21,931 nt of DNA from Chloroflexota bacterium (lineage in GTDB: Bacteria; Chloroflexota; UBA11872): NCBI GenBank assembly GCA_026707185.1, contig JAPOXI010000124.1, positions 1-21,931 on the forward strand, written 5' to 3'. Of the stretch, positions 7,239-13,452 are shown in pieces. Each line of letters begins with the position of its first letter. The stretch's first letter is position 1. The position numbers and the translations under genes were made by a program. Below the pieces are notes generated by a model. It made no database searches, was not told the DNA's origin, and saw only the letters and a list, made by a program, of their open reading frames with translations.

Positions 7239-8045
7239 ATGGCAGAACCGCACCCGCAATTGAGTGGCTGGGCGCTGGTGCTGGGCGCATCCAGCGGATT
7301 CGGGGCCGCAACGGCCCGCTACCTGGCCAGCTGCGGGATGAACGTGGCGGGTGTGCATTTCGACCGGCGGAATACCCAGCATCTCGCGGACGCGGTGCAA
7401 CAGGACATCGAGGCGCTCGGCCGCCAGGCGCGCTTCTTCAACGTCAACGCCGGTAGCCCGGCCGCGCGAACCAGGGTGCTGGACGCGATCGCCGAGGACG
7501 TGCAGGGCGGCGAGCCGCCGATCCGCGTGCTGCTGCACTCCATCGCCTTCGGCACCACCGTGCCCTATGTGGGCAGCGACGACATGCCTGGCGTCACCCC
7601 CAAGCAGATGGACATGACGCTCGACCTGATGGCCCACACGCTCGTCTACTGGTCGCAGGATCTGGTCGAGCGCGGCCTGATGCGCACGGGCTCGCGCATC
7701 TACGCCATGACCAGCGCCGGCACTTCCACGATCTGGCCCAGCTACGGCCCGGTCGGTGCGGCCAAGGCCGGCCTGGAGCAGCACATCCGGCAACTGGCGG
7801 TGGAGTTGGCGCCGCACGGCATTTCCGCAAACGCGATCCGCGCCGGCGTCACCGACACTCCGGCCTTGCGCAAGATTCCGGGCAACCAGGCCATGGTCGA
7901 CCAGGCGCGGCGCATGAATCCCGCCGGTCGGATCACCACGACCGATGACGTGGCCCGAGCTATCGCGGCCCTCACCGTGGCCGACGCCGCCTGGATCACC
8001 GGCAATGTGATCGGCGTGGACGGCGGCGAAAACCTGGTGATGTAG
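7239..8045 (+). CDS. enoyl-[acyl-carrier-protein] reductase-like SDR (FabI/FabL type)
   Basis: The 268-residue short-chain dehydrogenase carries the cofactor motif GASSGFG (16-22), NVNAGS, 'LHSIAFG' (the HSIAFA signature of FabI) and the active site Tyr169-x6-Lys176 within SYGPVGAAKAGLE. The Y-x6-K spacing distinguishes enoyl-ACP reductases from classical SDRs (Y-x3-K). The C-terminal 'AGVTDTPALRKIPG...NPAGR' and 'GNVIGVDGG' resemble the FabL branch. The expected reaction is NAD(P)H reduction of trans-2-enoyl-ACP in fatty-acid elongation. The start ATG 7239 has GGAGAG 5 nt upstream. The frame stays open much further upstream, but that part is antisense to the oxidoreductase. Alternative: a related enoyl or dienoyl reductase of degradation. 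I withhold a symbol because FabI and FabL features are mixed. Confidence 0.82.
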   Translation: MAEPHPQLSGWALVLGASSGFGAATARYLASCGMNVAGVHFDRRNTQHLADAVQQDIEALGRQARFFNVNAGSPAARTRVLDAIAEDVQGGEPPIRVLLHSIAFGTTVPYVGSDDMPGVTPKQMDMTLDLMAHTLVYWSQDLVERGLMRTGSRIYAMTSAGTSTIWPSYGPVGAAKAGLEQHIRQLAVELAPHGISANAIRAGVTDTPALRKIPGNQAMVDQARRMNPAGRITTTDDVARAIAALTVADAAWITGNVIGVDGGENLVM

Positions 8046-8076
8046 CCGAACGAATCGCGGGTGGCCGCAGGCGCCC

Positions 8077-8313
8077 TCAGGCCCGGTCCGCGTCGCGAGC
8101 GCGCAAGATGTCGGACGGGCTGACGCGAGTCTGTGATCACGCCTTGCGGCCCCGCACAACCGCCAGCCAGGTTGATACCCCTGGTCGCGAAGCGATTCGT
8201 TCCAGTTCGCCGCGCAGGAATTCCTCCAGGGACTGGCCACTGGAGGCGGCGCGGGCGGCGAGTTCATCGCGCATCGCCTCAGGTACGCCTCGAATCGTGA
8301 TATCGACTGGCAT
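8077..8313 (-). pseudogene. FitA/VapB-type ribbon-helix-helix antitoxin, interrupted by an in-frame TGA; no toxin gene
   Basis: From ATG 8313 the frame reads MPVDITIRGVPEAMRDELAA and continues through 'SGQSLEEFLRGELERIASRP' to '...VVRGRKA', then meets TGA at 8139-8137. The N-terminal ITIRxVPE strand and the following two helices are the ribbon-helix-helix DNA-binding fold of FitA/VapB antitoxins. In the same frame after the TGA, 19 more codons give SQTRVSPSDILRARDADRA before a second TGA (8079-8077). That tail is what family members carry after 'RKA' to bind their PIN toxin. Full length would be 78 positions, normal for the family, so a single nonsense change (for example CGA to TGA) is the simplest explanation. 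No PIN-domain toxin frame follows. The SDR gene ends 31 bp away on the opposite strand. The 58-residue product may still be made and bind DNA. Selenocysteine readthrough is unlikely. Confidence 0.75.
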
Positions 8314-8694
8314 AGCGTCAGGGTGCTGCCATCGCAGGCAATTCGGCGGTCAGTTTAGTTCTCGAGCGCCTCGTGCTGTCGTGGCCTTGATGAACTTGGA
8401 AACCGCAAACCGTGGCGCAATCGGTCAGTCCAGAGGCAGCCGCGTTTCACAGTTCTGACGCCCGCGCGCTAGGCTTGTCCAGCTTCCGCCAACTGAGTCT
8501 AGTGAGTCCGCCTATGTAACGTCCGGAGCGCGGGGATCGAGGATGAATCCTCGCGGGGCGCGCGCCCCCAACGTGCCGCCACGGCAGGTGCGGCGCAGGC
8601 GCCCAACGACGACGCGTGGCGATGGTTGATTCCCGGCGACGACGCGCGGGCACGGAATCCAACCCTTTCTCTCTCTACATGGAGATACGCAACG
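8314..8694. other. 381-bp intergenic region upstream of amt, no gene found
   Basis: No credible coding frame was found in either strand. It holds the upstream region of the antitoxin remnant (with a TAAACT box on the minus strand at 8357-8352) and the promoter/leader of amt. Toward amt there is a weak TTGTCC (8475-8480), 17 bp, TCTAGT (8498-8503) pair, three tandem hairpins (8538-8586), two copies of CGACGACGCG 30 bp apart (8607-8616, 8637-8646) and a pyrimidine-rich run (8663-8677) before the ribosome site. Confidence 0.6.
8538..8586 (+). promoter_or_regulatory. three tandem hairpins in the amt leader
   Basis: Three back-to-back perfect inverted repeats occur: CGAGGA/TCCTCG with loop TGAA (8538-8553), the palindrome GGGGCGCGCGCCCC (8555-8568), and TGCCG/CGGCA with a 3-nt loop (8574-8586). 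They lie 109-157 nt before the amt start and would be in its mRNA leader if transcription starts near 8510. No U-tract follows, so this is not a plain terminator. Function is unknown. Confidence 0.4.
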
Positions 8695-10110
8695 ATGTCG
8701 CTTCTCTGGACGCGCGACGCGCCCCGCTGGGCGCTGACGATTCGCGCGGCGACGGCCGTGCTGCTTGCGCTCACGGCCATCATGCTCATTCGCAACATGG
8801 TCTTCGCCCAGGCCGATCCGTCGGGCGAGGCCACGCTGGAGGCCGACCCGACCGTTGGCCTCACCTTCGTATGGACGCTGCTTTCCGGCGCCCTGGTGTT
8901 CTTCATGCAGGCCGGATTCGCCTTCCTAGGCGCCGGCCTCATCCGCGCGAAGAACACCGTCAACTACCTGACCAAGAACATGCTGGACTTCGCGGCGGGA
9001 GGCCTCTCGTTCTGGGCCTTCGGCTACGCCTTCATGTTCGGCGGGTCGGGCGCATTTCCGGGTCTTGACCAGGGCAACGCCTTCATCGGCTACTCCGGGT
9101 TCTTCCTGGTCAATCAGGCCTACGACGTATCGACGGCCATGTTCTGGTTCTTCCAGATGGTGTTCGCCGCCACCACCGCCACGATCGTGGCCGGCGCCGT
9201 GGCCGAGCGCACCAAGGTCACCGCCTACCTGGCCTACAGCTTCCTGGTTACCGCGCTGGTCTACCCGATCTACGGGCACTGGATGTGGGGCGGCGGCTGG
9301 CTGGGCGGCGAGCAGCTGGAAAGCTGGATCGGCGCGGCGGCGGTGGACTTCGCCGGTTCCGGCGTGGTCCACACCATCGGCGGCATGCTGGCCCTGGCCG
9401 GCGCTTACACCGTGGGCGCCCGCATGGGCAAGTACGGACCGAACGGCGAGGTCCGCGTGCTCAAGGGCCACAACATGGTCTACGTGGTCATTGGGACCTT
9501 CATCCTGTTCTTCGGCTGGTTCGGCTTTAACGCCGGCAGCACCGTCAACGGCAACGACCCGCGCATCGCGGTCATCATTGCCAACACTTTCCTGGCCGGC
9601 GCCACCGGCGCGGTCACGGCCGCCTATATCCGGCTGGTGCAGCGCGGCAAGATCAGCGCGGCCGACACGGCCAACGGCTCGCTGGCCGGCCTCGTCGCCG
9701 TCACCGCCCCCTGCGCCTTCATCGCGCCCTGGGCCGCGGTGGTGGTAGGCGCGGTTGGCGCAATCGTCATGCTGGCCGGTGTGTGGTTCATCGACACCAA
9801 GCTGAAGATCGACGACCCGATTGGCGCCTCGTCGGTTCACGGCGTAGCCGGGGTCTGGGGCCTGCTGGCAGTCGGAATCTTCGCCGACGGCACCTATGGC
9901 GTCAGCGGCTTCGTCGCCGGCAACGGGATCCAGTTCGTCGCGCAGTTGATCGCCGCCGTCGTCGCGGTCCTCTGGGCGCTGGGCACCGGACTCCTGCTCT
10001 TCCACGCGCTCAAGGCCACCATGGGCCTGCGAGCGTCACCCGAAGAGGAGATGAGCGGTCTGGACGTACCGGAGCACGGCGAGGAGACCTACCCCGTCGA
10101 GGCTTCCTAA
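8695..10110 (+). CDS. amt: ammonium transporter Amt
   Basis: The 471-residue polytopic protein is an Amt/MEP/Rh channel that moves ammonium across the cytoplasmic membrane. The N-terminus (residues 1-39) has a basic start, a hydrophobic helix and a possible signal-peptidase site after FAQA. About eleven transmembrane helices follow. Family landmarks are 'FFQMVFAATTATIVAGAVAER', YGHWMWGGGWL, DFAGSGVVHTIGG with pore His226, 'FGWFGFNAGS' and SSVHGVAGVWG with pore His382. The C-terminal tail 'LRASPEEEMSGLDVPEHGE' is the conserved cytoplasmic latch that PII proteins contact. ATG 8695 is chosen because GGAGAT lies 8 nt upstream. A TTG at 8626 in frame has no such site. There is no glnK/glnB next to it, which is unusual because amt is often paired with PII. 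Confidence 0.97.
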   Translation: MSLLWTRDAPRWALTIRAATAVLLALTAIMLIRNMVFAQADPSGEATLEADPTVGLTFVWTLLSGALVFFMQAGFAFLGAGLIRAKNTVNYLTKNMLDFAAGGLSFWAFGYAFMFGGSGAFPGLDQGNAFIGYSGFFLVNQAYDVSTAMFWFFQMVFAATTATIVAGAVAERTKVTAYLAYSFLVTALVYPIYGHWMWGGGWLGGEQLESWIGAAAVDFAGSGVVHTIGGMLALAGAYTVGARMGKYGPNGEVRVLKGHNMVYVVIGTFILFFGWFGFNAGSTVNGNDPRIAVIIANTFLAGATGAVTAAYIRLVQRGKISAADTANGSLAGLVAVTAPCAFIAPWAAVVVGAVGAIVMLAGVWFIDTKLKIDDPIGASSVHGVAGVWGLLAVGIFADGTYGVSGFVAGNGIQFVAQLIAAVVAVLWALGTGLLLFHALKATMGLRASPEEEMSGLDVPEHGEETYPVEAS

Positions 10111-10139
10111 AGCCAGGCCGCCCGCTTGCTTCGGGCACC

Positions 10140-10180
10140 ACGAGGGGCCGCGGCGATTGCCGCGGCCCCTCGTCGATTTT
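10140..10180 (+). terminator. strong intrinsic terminator of amt
   Basis: A perfect 15-bp stem (10140-10154 with 10159-10173) and GATT loop are followed by CGATTTT, 30 nt after the amt stop. The stem is followed at once by a second small palindrome, CGTCGA-TTT-TCGACG (10171-10185). The element sits between the convergent amt and glcD-like genes. Its symmetry means it could also stop transcripts from the other side, though without a T-run there. Confidence 0.9.
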
Positions 10181-10189
10181 CGACGTGAG

Positions 10190-11569
10190 CTACGGGTGGT
10201 CTTCCGGCGGCTCAGTCGGCCACATGGCCCCGGGGTTCATGATGTTGTCGGGATCAAAGGCCTGTTTGATACGCCGCATGGCCGCAAGCGTGGACTGATC
10301 GTACGCACGTTCCACGAAGGGCTGCTTCACCCGCCCCAGGCCGTGCTCACCGGACAGAATGCCACCGGCGGCCAGCCCGGCGTCGGCCACGATGGGCAGC
10401 AGGGCTAGCGCCCGGTCGCGCTCCTCCGGATCCGCCGGATCGTAGAGCATGTTGGGGTGCAGCGTGCCGTCGGCCGCGTGTCCGAATATCGCCACCACGA
10501 CGTCGGCATCGTCCGCAGCCTGCTTGATGGCCGTGAACGTTGGCGCCAGTTGCGAGTACGGCACACAGATGTCCTCGCCGATCTTGGCGGGCCGAATGCG
10601 TGCCAGCGACGCGGTGATTCCGCGACGCGCCTCCCACCAGCGCTCGGCGCGGGCAGGATCCACGCTGTCGGTTCCTCCCCCGGCGGATCTGAGCAGGTCA
10701 TCCAGCGCCACGCTCTCGTCCCGAACCTCGGCTTCCTCGCCGTCCAGTTCGACCAGCAGCAGCCCGCCCGCATCGCGCGGGAACCCCCAGGGCCTGGAGC
10801 GCTCAAGCGACTCGACGGTGATGTCGTCCAGGAACTCAAGCTTGGCCGGGGTGATCCCACTCTCCATGATGGCCGCCACCGCGTGAAGCGCGGATTCGCC
10901 ATCTGGAAAGCTCGCCGCGCGCACGCGGCGATGCGTCGGCAGCGGACGCAGCTGCAGCGTGACTTCGGTCACGACGCCCAGCGTGCCTTCGGACCCAATG
11001 ATCACGTCGATCACGGCATCGTCCGCGCCGCGCCACAGCGACAGCAGACCGTGGCACGGCGTGACCACTCGCAGTCCGACGACGGCGTCGCGGGTTACGC
11101 CGTACTTGAAGGCGTATGGACCCCCCGCATTGGTGGCCACGTTGCCGCCGATCGTGGCGGCCGCCTCGGACGAGGGGTCGGGCGCATAGAAAAGGCCGCG
11201 CTCGGCGGCATAGTCTCGGAAGTCACGCGTCACGACCCCGGGTTCCAGCGTGGCGCGGCGCCGTACCGAATCGAACTTTGATATTCGGCGCATTCGGTTC
11301 GTATCGATCACCAATGCCCCGTCCGGCGGCACCGCGGACGCCGACAGGCTGGTGGCGCCGCCGCGCGCCAGGCACGCAACGCTCTGAGCCGCGGCCGTCG
11401 CCAGTGCCTCCACGACCTGGGATTCCGTCTCGGCCATCAGCACGGCGGCCGGCGCTCCCCGGTAGCCCATGGTCGCGTCATAGCCATAGGCCACGAGTTG
11501 ATCGGGATCCACCAGCACCTGCGGGGCGCCCTCGAGGCGCCGCAGTTCAGCGAACAGGGCGGAAGTCAC
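10190..11569 (-). CDS. FAD-linked oxidase, GlcD / D-lactate dehydrogenase type
   Basis: The 459-residue protein belongs to the GlcD/DLD group that oxidises 2-hydroxy acids such as glycolate or D-lactate with FAD. The FAD-binding PCMH domain covers residues ~35-220, including 'PDPSSEAAATIGGNVATNAGG' and 'IIGSEGTLGVVTEVTL'. The C-terminal oxidase domain has 'FGHAADGTLHPNMLYD', 'GGILSGEHGLG' and a final 'FDPDNIMNPG'. The cofactor loop is unusual: where the family has RGxGTxLxGGA, this reads RGGATSLSASA (69-79). The stretch before GSEGTLG (HGLLSLWRGADD) is shorter than typical and lacks the KN.TGYDL element. No GlcE/GlcF iron-sulfur partner is adjacent. The start is GTG 11569, which overlaps the stop of an 18-codon upstream frame. 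Physiological substrate cannot be assigned. Confidence 0.88.
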   Translation of the reverse strand: MTSALFAELRRLEGAPQVLVDPDQLVAYGYDATMGYRGAPAAVLMAETESQVVEALATAAAQSVACLARGGATSLSASAVPPDGALVIDTNRMRRISKFDSVRRRATLEPGVVTRDFRDYAAERGLFYAPDPSSEAAATIGGNVATNAGGPYAFKYGVTRDAVVGLRVVTPCHGLLSLWRGADDAVIDVIIGSEGTLGVVTEVTLQLRPLPTHRRVRAASFPDGESALHAVAAIMESGITPAKLEFLDDITVESLERSRPWGFPRDAGGLLLVELDGEEAEVRDESVALDDLLRSAGGGTDSVDPARAERWWEARRGITASLARIRPAKIGEDICVPYSQLAPTFTAIKQAADDADVVVAIFGHAADGTLHPNMLYDPADPEERDRALALLPIVADAGLAAGGILSGEHGLGRVKQPFVERAYDQSTLAAMRRIKQAFDPDNIMNPGAMWPTEPPEDHP

Positions 11570-11683
11570 TGGAGCGCGTTCAAGTCCTCGAGGCCATGCT
11601 CGGGTGCGGCGTACGCCGGCATGGTAGGCGGCCCCGTGCCGGCGGTCAGCGGAAGGGCACGGCAGCCTGCAGCGTCTAAGGAC

Positions 11684-11713
11684 CTGGACCGCACTGTTCG
11701 CTTTGTGTACGGT
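11684..11713 (+). promoter_or_regulatory. possible promoter of the IrrE-like protease gene
   Basis: CTGGAC (11684-11689), 18 bp, TACGGT (11708-11713) resembles a sigma-70 promoter. The -10-like box ends 6 nt before the ATG and no Shine-Dalgarno sequence is present, which suggests a leaderless message. Confidence 0.35.
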
Positions 11714-11719
11714 AACTCG

Positions 11720-12208
11720 ATGCGTCGCCGTCGCACCCTTCGCGAAATCCAGGCGGCCGCCGCGCTGCTTCGGCGAGGCGGCGGTCGAACGCCGTCAGAC
11801 CCTATTCCCGACGCGGCGACCCTGGCGCGCACGGCAACGCGGCTGCGCGTCTACGAATGGCCGCTGCCGCTGGGAATCCGGGGATTGCTGGCCCGCACGC
11901 CTCACCATCAGCCTGCACTGGTCGTGAATGCCCGTCTGCCCGTCGTGGACCGCAACATCAGCGCCGCCCACGAGCTGGGACACTGGTTGCTCCACGCAGG
12001 ATCGACGGCCACCGTCGCCACGCGTAGCGAACGCCAACGGCAGGAGTGGGAAGCCGATCGGTTTGCGCGCGAACTGCTGCTACCGGACGAACTTCTCCAG
12101 CGAGTCCTGGTGGAGCGTCGTTGCTCGGCTAAAGCCGCGGCGTTGCGGGCGGGGGTACGTGAAAGCTTCCTGTTGCGTCGAATTCGTGAGGTGAGGCTCG
12201 CCGATTAG
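11720..12208 (+). CDS. ImmA/IrrE family (M78) metalloprotease
   Basis: The gene encodes a 162-residue soluble protein. The zinc motif HELGH is at residues 84-88 (within SAAHELGHWLLH), and the third ligand is E111 in 'EWEADRFARELLLP'. This pair defines the COG2856/M78 peptidases that cleave a partner repressor (ImmR in ICEBs1, DdrO in Deinococcus). An Arg-rich N-terminus (1-30) and a C-terminal helix-turn-helix-like stretch 'AAALRAGVRESFLLRRI' flank the core. ATG 11720 is preferred. An in-frame GTG at 11705 is possible. No XRE-family repressor gene is adjacent, so the substrate is likely encoded elsewhere or the protein acts alone. The stop codon interlocks with that of the opposing small gene. 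Confidence 0.87.
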   Translation: MRRRRTLREIQAAAALLRRGGGRTPSDPIPDAATLARTATRLRVYEWPLPLGIRGLLARTPHHQPALVVNARLPVVDRNISAAHELGHWLLHAGSTATVATRSERQRQEWEADRFARELLLPDELLQRVLVERRCSAKAAALRAGVRESFLLRRIREVRLAD

Positions 12209-12405
12209 CCCTTCTTGAGCAGGGGAAGCCCGGTGCGCGGGTTCTCAGACACCACGTAGCCATCCGGCATTTCGTCAACGGCCCCCTCGCCCACTGTTTT
12301 GGCGAAGTAGTAAATGCGCTGCTGACGACCCCCTCGCAGCGTCACCACGCGCGAGTGCAGGTGGTACGTGTGTCCGGACTTCTTACTTATCACGCTATAC
12401 GCCAC
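12205..12405 (-). CDS. conserved small protein of unknown function (66 aa)
   Basis: The protein is 66 residues and reads 'SKKSGHTYHLHSR', then 'TLRGGRQQRIYYFAK', then 'ENPRTGLPLLKKG' at the C-terminus. From memory this resembles short hypothetical proteins found in Chloroflexota and Actinomycetota that end in a near-identical NPRTGLPxLKK. No function is known to me. The motif order suggests a small basic beta-rich protein. GTG 12405 is chosen because GGGGAG lies 8 nt upstream. The longer frame from 12480 adds 25 residues unlike the family. Its stop (12205-12207) overlaps the protease stop (12206-12208) on the other strand, so transcripts of the two genes must overlap. Confidence 0.75.
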   Translation of the reverse strand: MAYSVISKKSGHTYHLHSRVVTLRGGRQQRIYYFAKTVGEGAVDEMPDGYVVSENPRTGLPLLKKG

Positions 12406-12454
12406 AGTTACGTCTCCCCAGCTGGCCACAATGCGGTCTGTGACACGAATGCGA

Positions 12455-12482
12455 AGGATACCGTCAAACGCGCGGAGCACAA
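12455..12482 (-). promoter_or_regulatory. possible promoter of the 66-aa protein gene
   Basis: On the minus strand TTGTGC (12482-12477), 16 bp, TATCCT (12460-12455) is a fair sigma-70 match. It would give a leader of about 40 nt that contains the GGGGAG ribosome site before GTG 12405. Confidence 0.35.
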
Positions 12483-12642
12483 AGCATCACTCGCTCCATC
12501 GAATGCGGGCTGATGCCCCATAGCCGGACTAGCAGGCTTGAATGTGGCTCGGCCATTTCTGTCGGCCGGCGACGGGCCCCGTCTTTCGCACACGCCGGGG
12601 TTCGGTGAGACTGAACGCCACACCCTGCACCAGCGATGACCG

Positions 12643-13452
12643 TTGAAACACAGGCCACGACCGTGGACGCCGCTGCGGGCGTCGGACATTCAGGAGCGGC
12701 TGCGCGCACGTGGGCTCCAGGCGCCTGTGGCCGTAACGAACGAGACCGGATCAACGCAGGACGACGCCATGGCCGGCCTGCGGGCCGGCGCGCCGCACGG
12801 CACGGTCTACGCGACTGAGCGCCAGACGCGGGGGCGCGGGCGTCGAGGCCGCGGTTGGCTCACAACACCCGGCGGTCTGCTTTTTTCTGTCATCACGCAT
12901 GCCGATGCCGCGTCGCCAGGCGTGCCCGGACGGCTGACCATCGCGGCCGCGGTGGGCGCTGCGCGAGCCATCCAGGCGTGCACCGGGGCGTCGGCGTCCT
13001 TCAAGTGGCCCAACGACCTGGTATTCGGCCAGGCCAAGGCGGGCGGCGTGCTCGTCGAGACCTTCGGAAACGCCGCCGTGATTGGGGTTGGGATCAACGT
13101 TGCTCGCGGGGCTGGCCTGGCCGCGGGACAGGCCACCACGGCCCTGGCCGCCTTTGCGACGCGGGCCTTCGATCGCAACGAACTGCTGGCGTCCTGCGTC
13201 GTCCAGGTCTTGGCGTGCCTCGCGGCCGATGGCGCCGAGCGGGACGCAATCTTCGCGGAATGGGTTCGCCGGTCGATGCTCCTGGGACTCCAGGTCGAGG
13301 TGAGCGGAGCGCTCTGCGCGTCAGGCGTGGTTGAAGGCTTCGAGCCCGACGGGACGCTGCGCCTGCGCGATGCGGCTGGCAACCTTTGCCGGATCAGCAG
13401 CGGCGAAGTCTCGTTGCGGGTTCTGACGGACACTCAGCCGCAACGTCCATGA
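12643..13452 (+). CDS. birA: biotin--[acetyl-CoA-carboxylase] ligase (BirA, no DNA-binding domain)
   Basis: BirA makes biotinyl-AMP and attaches biotin to the carrier lysine of carboxylases. The 269-residue protein has 'TGSTQDDA' (36-42), the biotinyl-AMP loop GRGRRGR (64-70), KWPNDLVFGQAKAGGVL with catalytic Lys132, and 'VIGVGINVA'. A small SH3-like C-terminal domain (~225-265) follows. There is no N-terminal winged helix, so it is a class I ligase that does not repress biotin genes. The most upstream start is TTG 12643, without a clear Shine-Dalgarno sequence. No in-frame ATG or GTG fits better. It overlaps the next gene by ATGA (13449-13452) and heads a probable five-gene operon. Confidence 0.93.
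   Translation: MKHRPRPWTPLRASDIQERLRARGLQAPVAVTNETGSTQDDAMAGLRAGAPHGTVYATERQTRGRGRRGRGWLTTPGGLLFSVITHADAASPGVPGRLTIAAAVGAARAIQACTGASASFKWPNDLVFGQAKAGGVLVETFGNAAVIGVGINVARGAGLAAGQATTALAAFATRAFDRNELLASCVVQVLACLAADGAERDAIFAEWVRRSMLLGLQVEVSGALCASGVVEGFEPDGTLRLRDAAGNLCRISSGEVSLRVLTDTQPQRP

Noticed and set aside
8137..8139. Selenocysteine readthrough of the antitoxin TGA
   Set aside because: No SECIS-like hairpin is apparent just after it, antitoxins are not selenoproteins, and a one-base nonsense change explains the data.
7742..8140. Possible PIN toxin beginning GTG-ATC-ACA-GAC (VITDS) overlapping the antitoxin stop
   Set aside because: The first five residues resemble a VapC start, but nothing after them fits a PIN domain and the frame runs antisense into the SDR gene. 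The antitoxin frame through the TGA gives a better match.
8926..10005. 359-codon minus-strand frame across amt
   Set aside because: Asp/Gly/Ala-rich antisense shadow of a clear Amt protein.
12406..12642. Missed gene upstream of birA
   Set aside because: Frames here are short and lack motifs. The minus-strand continuation of the 66-aa gene is unlike its family and is better read as its promoter and leader.
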